A DNA stretch of 64,000 nucleotides from Humisphaera borealis (GTDB taxonomy: Bacteria; Planctomycetota; Phycisphaerae; Tepidisphaerales; Tepidisphaeraceae), in contig NZ_CP063458.1 in assembly GCF_015169395.1 (NCBI RefSeq), positions 6,572,001 to 6,636,000 of the forward strand, given 5' to 3'. A program made the position numbers and the translations under genes. Below, in pieces: positions 35,137 through 44,179 of this stretch. Each line of letters opens with the position of its first letter. Position 1 is the first letter of the stretch. The notes beneath the pieces were generated by a model that was not told where the DNA came from, did not search any database, and saw only the letters and a program-made list of their open reading frames with translations.

Positions 35137-35215
35137 GAAGTCGGAAGTCGGAAGTCGGGAGTCAGAAGAATGCAGTTCTGAATCTGACTCTGACTCCCGA
35201 CTTTGGACTTCCGAC
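35137..35215. repeat. Heptamer-repeat hairpin between convergent genes
   Basis: The left arm has GAAGTCG three times in tandem and then GGAGTCA (35137-35164). The right arm, 35183-35215, carries TGACTC, CGACTTT, GGACTTC-type units in reverse complement. It lies between the stops of the GbsR-type gene (35116) and the broken four-helix gene (35236). A short unpaired arm of the same unit type, TTCTGAC twice, occurs at 35620-35633. Confidence 0.8.
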
Positions 35216-35235
35216 GCCAGCCGCCATCGGCGGCA

Positions 35236-35602
35236 TCAGCGTCTCTCCGCTGCGATCGCATTCACGTATGCGTTCAGCATCCGGCACACTTCCAGGAGGA
35301 TCGCGGTTTCATGGCTGGTATCCGCGTAGCCCAGATCTTTGACGAGCAGCATGTAGTAGCGGCATTCCTCGGCAGACCCTTGAGCGATGTTATAAAACCG
35401 TAATTTGTCTGCTTTCCCCCTCTTGATGAACCCCTCTGCGATGTTCGCCGGGATCGAGACCGCCGCCCGACGAAGCTGCGACGTCAATCCGAACAATTCG
35501 TCACGAGGAAATGCCGTCGTCCGTCGTCATCCGATAGACCGCGAGCACAAACTCGTGACTCTTCTGATGAACTAGCAAATCCAGAAACGACTTCGCATCC
35601 AT
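35236..35602 (-). pseudogene. Four-helix-bundle protein gene broken by a 7-bp duplication
   Basis: The C-terminal frame reads DELFGLTSQLRRAAVSIPAN, then IAEGF, the signature of the 23S-rRNA-intervening-sequence / four-helix-bundle family (about 120 residues). The N-terminal part is present in another frame from the ATG at 35602: MDAKSFLDLLVHQKSHEFVL, then AVYRMTT. The frames are separated by a tandem duplication of CGTCGTC at 35515-35521 and 35522-35528 (plus strand). Removing one copy restores a 119-residue product reading VYRMTTAFPRDELFG. As it stands the N-terminal frame meets TGA soon after the duplication. It may be inactive or phase-variable. The family's function is unknown. Confidence 0.88.
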
Positions 35603-35663
35603 TCCATCCCCGCATTCTTTTCTGACTTCTGACTCCAGCCGCCGCAGGCGGCCTTCCGCCGCT

Positions 35664-38600
35664 TCAGCGGCGCTGGTTTTCCAGCGTCGTGTTCAGCACT
35701 TCGCTGTCCACGCCCGCCGCGAGTCCTCGCGGCACGATGCTGAAGCTGAAGCCGTTCTGGTCGGTCGTCTGGTTGTAAAACGCCTTGACGACGATGAAGA
35801 GGGTGTCGAACTTGCGGATCACGGAGGCGGTGCTCACCACGTTCTCCCCCTGGCCGAAATCGAAGCTCTGTCCGATCGCGACGTTGTATCGACTGCTGAT
35901 CTGGTAATCGATCGACGCGGTGGTGATGTTGCTGTTCAGTTCGTCGATGTACCGCGTGCCGACGTAATAGGTCATTCGCTCGTCGCGCTGAACGACCATC
36001 CCGATCGACGCCGTCGCCAGGCGCGACTTGTCGGCGTTCCACTGCACGTCGGCCAGCAGGGCAGTGGTGTCGGAAATGCGCCAGGTGGCGTCGGCGTTGA
36101 TGCTGTTCCGCGCCACGCTCACTTCCGGCAGCGTCGGGAAGTACAGCCCGCGGAAACCGATCGGCTTTCGCTGGTCTTCCTCCGGCTGATTGGAGAACAG
36201 GTTCGCTTCCAGGTTCAGCGTGAAGAAGTCCACGCTGCGCCACCGGCCCGGCCCGCCGCGATAGGTCTGCCACCGCTGGTGCAACGCGAACTGCACCGCC
36301 GAGATGTCGTTGACCGGGTCGATCTGCTCGTCGAAGACGTAGACGTCGCCGCGGTCGACCGTGGTCGCGCTGGTGAAGACGTTGATCTCTGGCTCGATTA
36401 CATGCCGCATGCGGTGGAGGTCGAACAGCCGGTTCTCGACCGTGTCGTCGACCTTCCAGAACGCCGTCGTGATGCGAGCGCCGACGCCGCCGTACAGGCG
36501 ATGGATCATGCTGTCGTCCGGGGAATCGCTGTACGCCGTGTAACGCCCCATGACGTACGGCACCACGCGGAACGGGCCGGCGGAGAACGGGAAGTTCACC
36601 TGCTGCCGGAAGTCGCCGCGCCAGATGACGTCATCGGTCGTGCCAGTCGTGCCGAGCGACGGTTGCCCCGGCGGGTTTGACGCAAAGTATCCCTGCTCCT
36701 GAAGCGAATACCGCGACCCTTGAAAGTGCAACCCGCTGACGAGGTTGTTCGAGTAGAACGTGCCCGGCCCGATCGCGTCGCCGATCCGCCGATAGCCGAT
36801 CTCCGGCAGGTGCTCGACTTCGAACTGCTCCTGCACCAAATCGCTGGTGGTCACCTGCTCGTTCGGCTGGAACTGGGCCAAGATCGTGAACGCCTCGGTC
36901 TCCTTCTGCCGCTTCAAGTAGAACGACACATCGTGCGGAAGCTCGCGATCGAACTGCCGCGGGAACCACTGTTCGAGGAACGTGGGGTCGGAGACGAAGC
37001 CGGCGCGAATCTGGGCCTGCCAGTTGTCCGGCAGGATGTGCTGGTGTTCCCACATCACATGGCCGCGAAGACGCTGCTCGCCTTCGATTTGCGTTGGCAG
37101 CGGCCGGCCGATGTCGTCGACGCCTTCGTCATAGACCGCGTAGCTCTTGAACTGCCCTTCGAAGTTCCAGGGCTGCTTGTCCTGACCGACGACCGAACCG
37201 CCCTGGTATTTGCCGTTAAACCCGCCGGCCGGTCCACGGTCTGAGTAGTAATCCACCTGGTACGACAGATCGAGATCACGCGGCGGCGACTTGCCGAACG
37301 TCTCGAACAAGCCCCACTCGGTCTGTGCCTCGACGCCAAATGAACTGGACTTACCGCCGCCGATGTTCCGCAGCGGCGTCTTGTTGTTCGACAGGTCGCC
37401 GCCGACGTAAGGCAGCCAGAAGAACGGCACGCCAAACGTTCGGAAGGTCGTGTTCTCGGCCTCGAAAATCGACCGCGTCTCTTCGCCTTCTTCTTTGCCG
37501 GGCTCCTGGCGGATGTAGATTTTCTCGGCCTTGATGCTGTAGGTCGGCACGGCAAAGGCGCTGGTGCTCAGCTCGGTCTTTTCCGTCTTGTACTCGCCGG
37601 CGGCGAGCTGGCGGATCGTCTTGGCGTGCACCGTGATCGGAATCTGCGCCTTGGGGTCGATCGTCCGCAGCACGGCATCGGTCAGCACGGCACGATCGGT
37701 CGTGAACTCGTAATAGACGCGCGCCGCCTCCAGCCGCTGCTCGCCGATCTTCCGCTGATCGGCAGGCGTGTAAACGATTCGCGCGTCGCCTTCGATATAC
37801 GCCGCCGTCACCGCATCCTGGATCGCCTTGATCTGCCTGCCGTCCTTCTGAAGCTCCTTCAGGTCCTTCAACGGCGTAAACAGCACCACGCGCTGACCCT
37901 GCAATTCGATCAGGTCGCCATTGGGCCGGCGGTGCATCAACTTTACGCCCTTTGACAAGACCGCGGCGACGGTCCCGTCGTCGGACTGGATCAGCTCAAG
38001 CTCCGGCGCTTCGAAAAAGACGGGCGTTGCCGGCAGGACCGCGGCCGAACCGGCGGGATACGTCGTCGGCGCGATGGCCGGTCCGGTCGCGGCGACCAGC
38101 GGTGCCGCGGCGATCGGGACGGCAGGACGCGCCGGAGAGGTCGGCCCGGTCGATGCGGGGTCGCGCGAAGCGGGCGTCGATCCATCGGCCGGTGCCGGTC
38201 GCGTTGCCGGCGTCTGGTTCGCGCCGGCGACGGCGACCGCCGGTGCTGCCGCGACGGCGGGGGCCGCGCCGGGGTTGCGAATCGAGTCGGCCAGCTTGTA
38301 CAGCTCGGACCCCGACTGGTCTTTCTCGGCGCGATCGACGGCCGTCAACCGAACCCGCCCGGCGACCGACGCGTTGACCAGCATCCGCTCGCCGCTGCGC
38401 ACCGCGCCGTCGGCGATCACTTTGCCGTCGCCGACCAGCACGACCTGAACCTTCATCCGGTTCGGCTCGTTCCCCGCTTCGGGGCTCAGCCAGAGGACCG
38501 CCTGCTTCGCCGACAGCGTCGCCCGTTCCAATTCCAGCGAGACGGGCCCTTCGATGAGGATGACGTCGGCGTCTACCTGTCGCCAGGTGACGGCCGACTT

Positions 38601-38843
38601 TCCCGACATGAGCAGCTTTTCGCTCGGGGCCTGGTACTGCGCGACGGCGGGTGCCGGCATCAGCAGCGGCGCGAGGATCGCCGCCGGCGACGCCCAGGCG
38701 ATCGCCAGCGCGAGCAACCGCCCGCGCCGCCGGCGCGTAGCGAGAGAAGAGGGATGTCGCTCAAAGCTCGTCGGCAAACCGATAACCCACCGCCATTGCA
38801 AAAGTTGAGGCGCAATATAGGAACCCGGTCCCGGCGGCGTCAA
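35664..38843 (-). CDS. lptD: LPS-assembly protein LptD (OstA-like)
   Basis: About 1059 residues if the TTG at 38843 is used; the true start is uncertain, since no ATG lies before the signal peptide (LLALAIAWASPAAILAPLLM, cleavage near PAVAQ). After it comes an OstA/LptA-like beta-jellyroll region (EKLLMSGKSAVTWRQVDADV onward), then an Ala/Pro/Thr-rich insert of about 90 residues unusual for the family. A second OstA-like stretch (VKLMHRRPNGDLIELQGQRV) and a long C-terminal beta-barrel follow. LptD inserts lipopolysaccharide into the outer leaflet of the outer membrane. Its presence indicates a diderm envelope. No other lpt genes are in the window. Confidence 0.8.
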   Translation of the reverse strand: MTPPGPGSYIAPQLLQWRWVIGLPTSFERHPSSLATRRRRGRLLALAIAWASPAAILAPLLMPAPAVAQYQAPSEKLLMSGKSAVTWRQVDADVILIEGPVSLELERATLSAKQAVLWLSPEAGNEPNRMKVQVVLVGDGKVIADGAVRSGERMLVNASVAGRVRLTAVDRAEKDQSGSELYKLADSIRNPGAAPAVAAAPAVAVAGANQTPATRPAPADGSTPASRDPASTGPTSPARPAVPIAAAPLVAATGPAIAPTTYPAGSAAVLPATPVFFEAPELELIQSDDGTVAAVLSKGVKLMHRRPNGDLIELQGQRVVLFTPLKDLKELQKDGRQIKAIQDAVTAAYIEGDARIVYTPADQRKIGEQRLEAARVYYEFTTDRAVLTDAVLRTIDPKAQIPITVHAKTIRQLAAGEYKTEKTELSTSAFAVPTYSIKAEKIYIRQEPGKEEGEETRSIFEAENTTFRTFGVPFFWLPYVGGDLSNNKTPLRNIGGGKSSSFGVEAQTEWGLFETFGKSPPRDLDLSYQVDYYSDRGPAGGFNGKYQGGSVVGQDKQPWNFEGQFKSYAVYDEGVDDIGRPLPTQIEGEQRLRGHVMWEHQHILPDNWQAQIRAGFVSDPTFLEQWFPRQFDRELPHDVSFYLKRQKETEAFTILAQFQPNEQVTTSDLVQEQFEVEHLPEIGYRRIGDAIGPGTFYSNNLVSGLHFQGSRYSLQEQGYFASNPPGQPSLGTTGTTDDVIWRGDFRQQVNFPFSAGPFRVVPYVMGRYTAYSDSPDDSMIHRLYGGVGARITTAFWKVDDTVENRLFDLHRMRHVIEPEINVFTSATTVDRGDVYVFDEQIDPVNDISAVQFALHQRWQTYRGGPGRWRSVDFFTLNLEANLFSNQPEEDQRKPIGFRGLYFPTLPEVSVARNSINADATWRISDTTALLADVQWNADKSRLATASIGMVVQRDERMTYYVGTRYIDELNSNITTASIDYQISSRYNVAIGQSFDFGQGENVVSTASVIRKFDTLFIVVKAFYNQTTDQNGFSFSIVPRGLAAGVDSEVLNTTLENQRR

Positions 38844-39271
38844 ACCGGAGCATCGCCGCCATCAACGCAGGTTGACGCTGTTGCGGAGCGTTTCAGGTGC
38901 GAACCACTGTGTGCGACTTCTGTGGCGCGACGCAGTTTGCCGCGATGTGGACCGGGAGCGGCAGGCCCGAACCGCGGGCCTCTTTCAGTTTCTATTCTTC
39001 GTGTCGATTCGTGTTCTTCTTGCCTGAAAGGCCCGACCCACGTCTGACCGATTCACGACGCCACACCGCGCAGCTGCGTAGCAGCAAGACCGACGCAACC
39101 ATAGGGCGAAACTGTAATGGCGGGCACAGTAGCCGACTTATGCCGGCACAGGCGGTCGTGCTGATCGTTGCCGTTGGGCGGGCACGTGACAATTCCGGCT
39201 GCGAGCAGGTGGACGATCGAACTCGCCCCGCTCGCGAGCCATTTCGGCTTGGCCGAGGAACTGGAGATGTC
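38844..39271. other. Divergent intergenic region between lptD and the RTX-like gene
   Basis: About 430 bp holding the promoters of two divergent genes and a long leader for the + strand gene. A plus-strand frame is open upstream of 39272 but its sequence does not look like protein. No known RNA element or clear promoter was recognised. Confidence 0.4.
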
Positions 39272-41200
39272 ATGTCATACCGCACTATCGAATCGCTCGA
39301 GACGCGACGCCTGCTTAGCGCCGTACTCGCGACATTGGATCCGAGCACCAACACACTCAATGTCCTCGGCAGCGAGGTTGCCGACGTAATCCGCATTTCT
39401 CAGACATCGGGGACGCTGGTCGTCACCGAGAAGGTGGGTGCCGTTAGCAATGTGGTCTATCAGGGGCTCGCATCGGGCATAGGCCGCGTCTCCGTCGATG
39501 CAAAGGGCGGAGCCGACACAATACTTGCTGTCCGCGGCAATGTCGTGCCCGTCGTTCCGATGACCCTCCATGGTGGCGATGGACAGGATACCCTTCAGGG
39601 CGGCAATGGCGGCGACGCCCTCTTTGGCGACGGTGACAATGACGTCCTTTACTTCAGCGGTGGTGCCGACACTTACAACGGCGGTGCTGGCGTAGATGCC
39701 GCCAACTTCGGAGTGTCCCTCAACAGCCTCTTCGTTTCCGCTGACGGCGTTGCAGACGACGGCCTGGTCGGCTTGAGCATCAAGAGCAACGTGATGCCCG
39801 ACGTCGAGGATCTCATCGGAGGACGCGGCCCTGACACCCTCAAATCATCGCCTTCTGCATCGCGAACCACGCTCAACGGCCTGGAAGGGGACGATACCCT
39901 CATCGGCGCAGACGGCGTCGACTTCCTAATCGGACTGACCGGCAATGACACGCTGAAGGGCAACGGGGCAAACGACTTCCTCTACGGCGGCGACGGGAAT
40001 GACACGCTGCTTGGGGGCGAGGGCGACGACCAGCTCTACGGCGGAGCCGCCAACGATACACTCGACGGCAACGGGGGCCAGAACAGACTATGGGGCGATG
40101 GCGGCGTCGATCAGTTGACCGGCATCACGGGTGAAGACCTGCTCGACGGTGGCGGCGGAAACGACGTGCTGGCGGTCACCTTCAACCTCAGTAGTTTCGT
40201 TCGGAACCGAGGTCGCTCCGTCGCCGGCGCTGGGGCGTACGCCAACAGTTCGACAGGTATTGACAAGCTCAACCTGAAGCTGGACGTCGGGAGGTTTATC
40301 ACCGACGGCGTTCGCCCGATCGTCGAAAAGATTCAGACCGTCACGAAGCCGCTTCAGCCGCTCGTCGACTTCTATGAAAGGCAGATTCCGGTAATCCAGA
40401 TCTTCGATTCCAGTCAGACGTTTGGGAAGGTGCTCGACAGCAAGAGCCTGCTCGACGGCAAGCTCAATATCTTCGTCAAGGCGATCAAGCTCGTTAACGG
40501 GCTCAACTTTGATAGCCTCACCGGAGCACTAGACCTGGGTGCCTACAACGTCACTTACAGCGGCGTCACGCGGCTGGGCGGCGATCCGTTCAAGAACTCC
40601 TTTATTGCAGACTTGGTCAATAAGCTCGAGGGCGCAGGCTTGGCGTTCCCGATTTTCCAAGACTCGACCAACGCCGCCAAGATGGTGTTGGGCCAGAACA
40701 TCGATCTGGTTACCTATACACTCCCGCCAATCGGTGCCACCTTCGCCGAGTTCCAGATTGCCAAGGCCAACTTCCAGATAGGTCCGGTGCCGGTGACGGC
40801 GGCGATCTACGGAATGGCAGGGTTCTCGGCCTCCGGCACGGTCGGATTCGATCTGACCGGCATTCGGTCGGGCAATCTTGTCGACGGCTTCTACGTGTCG
40901 TCGACGACCTCCGCATCGGTATGGATCGGCGTGAGCGCGACGGCAGGCATCGGCTTCAACTACGACGTCGCCAAGGCAAGCGTGGGTGTTTTCGGCGGGA
41001 TCAAGGGCACACTTACCATGTCGATCAACGACCCCAACCACGACGGAAAGGTTCGCTTGAGCGAGTTTAACGCGAGCAAACCGTTCACGTTCTCGGCGGG
41101 TATCGGTTACAGCTTCGGCCTATACGCCGACTGGAAAATCCTGTGGTGGGGAGGGCACGCTGAACACACGATCGCCAGCGGCACGTTTGCTCTCGTCTGA
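39272..41200 (+). CDS. RTX-type calcium-binding secreted protein with LE-x-R N-terminus
   Basis: A 642-residue protein started at the ATG at 39272 (MSYRTIESLETRRLLSAVL), behind CTGGAG. The N-terminus carries the LE-x-R-x-LL motif. Residues about 85-300 have RTX-like nonapeptides of the GGxGxDxLx type (GGDGQDTLQGGNGGDALFGD, GNDTLLGGEGDDQLYGG), which bind calcium in a beta-roll. The C-terminal 330 residues have no family I recognise; they contain a beta-rich segment with Gly and a possible calcium-binding NDPNHDGKVRLSEF loop near residue 587. Probably secreted or surface-bound. It is alone between two intergenic regions and divergent from lptD. Confidence 0.8.
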   Translation: MSYRTIESLETRRLLSAVLATLDPSTNTLNVLGSEVADVIRISQTSGTLVVTEKVGAVSNVVYQGLASGIGRVSVDAKGGADTILAVRGNVVPVVPMTLHGGDGQDTLQGGNGGDALFGDGDNDVLYFSGGADTYNGGAGVDAANFGVSLNSLFVSADGVADDGLVGLSIKSNVMPDVEDLIGGRGPDTLKSSPSASRTTLNGLEGDDTLIGADGVDFLIGLTGNDTLKGNGANDFLYGGDGNDTLLGGEGDDQLYGGAANDTLDGNGGQNRLWGDGGVDQLTGITGEDLLDGGGGNDVLAVTFNLSSFVRNRGRSVAGAGAYANSSTGIDKLNLKLDVGRFITDGVRPIVEKIQTVTKPLQPLVDFYERQIPVIQIFDSSQTFGKVLDSKSLLDGKLNIFVKAIKLVNGLNFDSLTGALDLGAYNVTYSGVTRLGGDPFKNSFIADLVNKLEGAGLAFPIFQDSTNAAKMVLGQNIDLVTYTLPPIGATFAEFQIAKANFQIGPVPVTAAIYGMAGFSASGTVGFDLTGIRSGNLVDGFYVSSTTSASVWIGVSATAGIGFNYDVAKASVGVFGGIKGTLTMSINDPNHDGKVRLSEFNASKPFTFSAGIGYSFGLYADWKILWWGGHAEHTIASGTFALV

Positions 41201-41401
41201 ATAGCTACACCGGCGGTCGGCTGAGCCGTTGCGGGGCCGGCTGACCGATCAACGAGTCGGAGCCTCGAACTGGTGCAGGACGGGCCTCCATCCGACGGCA
41301 AAGGATTGAGGCTCGTCCGGCACTATTCATCCCGTCGTATCGAGAAACGCGGCGTCGTTTTGCCACCGAATCCCCTTCGTTGCCTTCCGACGTCTCGCAC
41401 T

Positions 41402-42553
41402 TTACTTTGCCGGTTGCGTCGCCGGCGTGCCGGGCAGCCTCAGCACGTTGTCCTTGTGCCCTTCGCGCACGGCAAGCTTCGCGATCAGGTCCTTCAGCTT
41501 GGCCTGCTCCTCGGGGTTCTCCGGCAACGGCTCCTTACCGAACGCCGGCAGCAGCTTGTCCCAGACGACGTTCAGCTCGGCCTGCATATCCTTGGTGTCG
41601 GCGGTGATCGCGACGACCGCATCCTGCTCGGGCATTACGACGCAGAACTGACCGAACGCGCCGTCGCCGCGGAAAGCGCCGTGGCGGCAGCGCCAGAACT
41701 GGAAGCCGTAGCCCTGGTCCCAGTCGCGGGTGGGGTCACTGCCGTTGGACGTTTGCCGCGCGGTCGCCATCTCGACCCATTTCTCGGGAACAAGCTGCTT
41801 GCCCTCCCACTTGCCCTTCTGCAGGTAAAGCTGGCCGAACTTGGCGACGTCTTCGGTGCGGATCATCAGGCCCCATCCGCCGGTGCTCACGCCCTGCGGG
41901 CTCGACAGCCAAGTGGGGTTCGCGATGCCAAGGGGTTCAAAAAGGCGAGGCTTGAGGTATTCCAGCACGGTCTGGCCAGTCACCTTTTGCACAATCGCGC
42001 TGCACATATACGTGCCCGGCGAGTTGTAGAGAAAGTGCGTACCCGGTTTGAACTCGACAGGGTGGTTCAGAAAGGTCTTCACCCAAGGCTCGTCGGCGGT
42101 GAACTTCGGCTCGGTCTGATGGCCGGTGGACATCATCAACAGGTCGCGCACGCGCATCGACTGCAGGTTCTTTGACGGCTTGGCCGGGGCGTCGTCCGGG
42201 AAGAACTTCAGCACCGGATCGTCGATGCTGAGCTTGCCCTCGGCGACCGCAAGGCCGACCGCTGTCGAAGTAAAGCTCTTGCTGAGCGAGTGCATGACGT
42301 GCGGCGTTTCGGCGGTCTGCGGCTTCCACCAGGCCTCGGCGATTACCTTGCCGTGACGGACGAGCACGAAGCCGTGCATGGTATCGACGCCCGCATCGGC
42401 CGCTTCGATGTATGCGCGGATGGCCGCCGACGAAACGCCCTGCGATTCGGGCGTCGCCCGCGGCAACGGCCCGGCGGCAAACGCCGAGGCGGCGCACGCG
42501 AAGACAACAAGAAACAGTGCAGACCGATGAGCGAGACGGTTGAGCGGGTTCAT
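41402..42553 (-). CDS. Secreted serine hydrolase, beta-lactamase/PBP-C family
   Basis: A 383-residue protein with a signal peptide (hydrophobic stretch 11-26, cleavage near AFAA). The SxxK catalytic motif is SLSK at residues 89-92, and the second motif is YNS in FLYNSPGTYMCSAI. A Gly-rich C-terminal motif is probably HGAFRGDGAFGQF. This is the PF00144 fold, covering class C beta-lactamases, D-alanyl-D-alanine carboxypeptidases and esterases; the substrate cannot be told from sequence. The C-terminal residues (TPATQPAK) are a low-complexity tail. It is convergent with the RTX-like gene. Confidence 0.88.
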   Translation of the reverse strand: MNPLNRLAHRSALFLVVFACAASAFAAGPLPRATPESQGVSSAAIRAYIEAADAGVDTMHGFVLVRHGKVIAEAWWKPQTAETPHVMHSLSKSFTSTAVGLAVAEGKLSIDDPVLKFFPDDAPAKPSKNLQSMRVRDLLMMSTGHQTEPKFTADEPWVKTFLNHPVEFKPGTHFLYNSPGTYMCSAIVQKVTGQTVLEYLKPRLFEPLGIANPTWLSSPQGVSTGGWGLMIRTEDVAKFGQLYLQKGKWEGKQLVPEKWVEMATARQTSNGSDPTRDWDQGYGFQFWRCRHGAFRGDGAFGQFCVVMPEQDAVVAITADTKDMQAELNVVWDKLLPAFGKEPLPENPEEQAKLKDLIAKLAVREGHKDNVLRLPGTPATQPAK

Positions 42554-42612
42554 GATGGTTGTGAGATTACCCGAAGGGACTGCGAATGTTGGAGAGTTTT
42601 CATGACGACACC

Positions 42613-42726
42613 GTCAGTGACTCGGGCTTCCAGCCCATGCTGGCGACCTTGAAGTCGAAGGACGGTCGTAGGCGAAACCATCCACTCCCGCACAACGCGC
42701 ACGGGCTGGAAGCCCGTGTCACTGAC
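42613..42726. repeat. Large inverted repeat made of two GGGCTTCCAGCCC hairpins
   Basis: The left arm, 42613-42640, contains GTCAGTGACTCGGGCTTCCA; the right arm, 42697-42726, is its near-perfect reverse complement. Each arm also folds on itself (GGGCT-tcc-AGCCC). Related copies are at 28998-29028 and 29141-29176. It lies between the divergent serine hydrolase and delta-60 genes. Confidence 0.8.
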
Positions 42727-42832
42727 TGAGCCGCTGAAGTGCGAGCGTCCGTGTTCAGATCTGATGTGAACCGCGACCACTTGCCGCGTCGTCCAGAGGT
42801 AGGCCGCATCCATTGCAACCAGCGGAGGCGTT

Positions 42833-44158
42833 ATGCGCAGAGCACGAACCATCGGGCGGACATCGGTGGAAACCTTGGAACGCCGGGCGCTTTTTGCGGC
42901 GACTCCGGGGGGCGGAGGCGGCCTCGATCCCTCGTTTGGCAACGGCGGGCAGCTGGTCGTCAATGTCGCCACGCAAAGCGATGCTGCGATTGACCAGGTT
43001 GCGCTGGACGATGGCTCTTCCTTGCTGCTGGGGCAGCACTTCCCTTCGCCGCAGTCGTCGGTGTTCAGCACGGTCAGCCGTGTCACGTCGGCAGGGGCGC
43101 TCGATCCCGCTTTTGGAGTGGGCGGCGTCGCCGAGCTGTCACAGCCCGGTGGGATGTCGATGGTCGTGACCCCCGCGGGACAAATCGTCGTCGCTGGCGC
43201 GACGCTCGGCGCGGGCACGCCGTCGGCCGACGGCCCTGAAGATTTACTGCTGCAACGACTGAACGCCGACGGCTCGGTGGACACCACGTTCGGCACCGGC
43301 GGCATAACAACCACCGACACGGCCCATCGGCAGGACGCCGCCGTCAAACTACTGCAACAGGCCGACGGCAAGCTGGTCGTCGTCGGGTACGAACAGAAAG
43401 CGTTCCTGTCGCGGGTGCAGCAGTCGCCGCACATCATCGTCACCCGTTACGACGCTGACGGGCATCTTGACGGCACGTTCGGCACGAACGGCGTCGTCGT
43501 CACCGACCTGCCCAGGTTCGACATCGAGCGGGCGGCATCCGCCGCGCTCCAGGCCGACGGCAAGATCGTCGTGGTCGGCACCGCCGCCGAGCGCGAGGCC
43601 GGGTTCAACGTCGAAGCCTCGCCGGCGCGCATCCTTGTCCTGCGATACAACGCCAACGGCACGCTCGACAACACCTTCAGCAAGGACGGCGTGGCGGTCA
43701 GCCGCCGGCGGGGGGCGGCCAGCGATGTGCGGGTCGAAGCCAATCGTATTCTCGTCAGCGCCAGCCGAACCGTGGCCGGCGGGCGGGTGGCATCGGTGCT
43801 GGCGTTCAAGCTCAACGGCGCGGTCAGCGCCGGATTCGGTGCCAACGGCGTCGCGACAGCGGACTATCGGAAACTGCTCGGCACCGCAGCCCGCAACGAC
43901 ACCGCCGACCGTCTGGCGATCGACAGCACCGGAAAGATCGTCCTCGCCGGGCGCGCCGGCACCGACGCAATCGGCGTCGCCCGCCTCACTGCCAAAGGCC
44001 GGGCCGACCCGTCGTTCGGGACCAGGGGAAAGTCGGTCACGGTGTTCACGGCCGTTAACAACGTAACGATGGCCGTCCAGATCGACGACAAAATCCTGAC
44101 TGCGTCAGGGGGCACCGACATTACAATCGCCCGACTACTGGCCGTGGCCGGTGACTGA
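42833..44158 (+). CDS. Delta-60 repeat protein with LE-x-R N-terminus
   Basis: A 441-residue protein; the ATG at 42833 follows AGCGGAGG. The N-terminus MRRARTIGRTSVETLERRAL carries the LE-x-R motif followed by FAA. The rest is a series of delta-60 repeats of about 55 residues with the LDPSFGNGG / DTTFGTGG signature and QADGKLVVVG-like strands (GLDPSFGNGGQLVV, GALDPAFGVGGVAE, GSVDTTFGTGGITT, GHLDGTFGTNGVVV, GTLDNTFSKDGVAV). Such repeats are predicted to form a beta-propeller. Probably exported; the function is unknown. A nucleoside hydrolase gene starts 21 bp downstream on the same strand. Confidence 0.85.
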   Translation: MRRARTIGRTSVETLERRALFAATPGGGGGLDPSFGNGGQLVVNVATQSDAAIDQVALDDGSSLLLGQHFPSPQSSVFSTVSRVTSAGALDPAFGVGGVAELSQPGGMSMVVTPAGQIVVAGATLGAGTPSADGPEDLLLQRLNADGSVDTTFGTGGITTTDTAHRQDAAVKLLQQADGKLVVVGYEQKAFLSRVQQSPHIIVTRYDADGHLDGTFGTNGVVVTDLPRFDIERAASAALQADGKIVVVGTAAEREAGFNVEASPARILVLRYNANGTLDNTFSKDGVAVSRRRGAASDVRVEANRILVSASRTVAGGRVASVLAFKLNGAVSAGFGANGVATADYRKLLGTAARNDTADRLAIDSTGKIVLAGRAGTDAIGVARLTAKGRADPSFGTRGKSVTVFTAVNNVTMAVQIDDKILTASGGTDITIARLLAVAGD

Positions 44159-44179
44159 CCCGATCGCCTGGAGACGACG

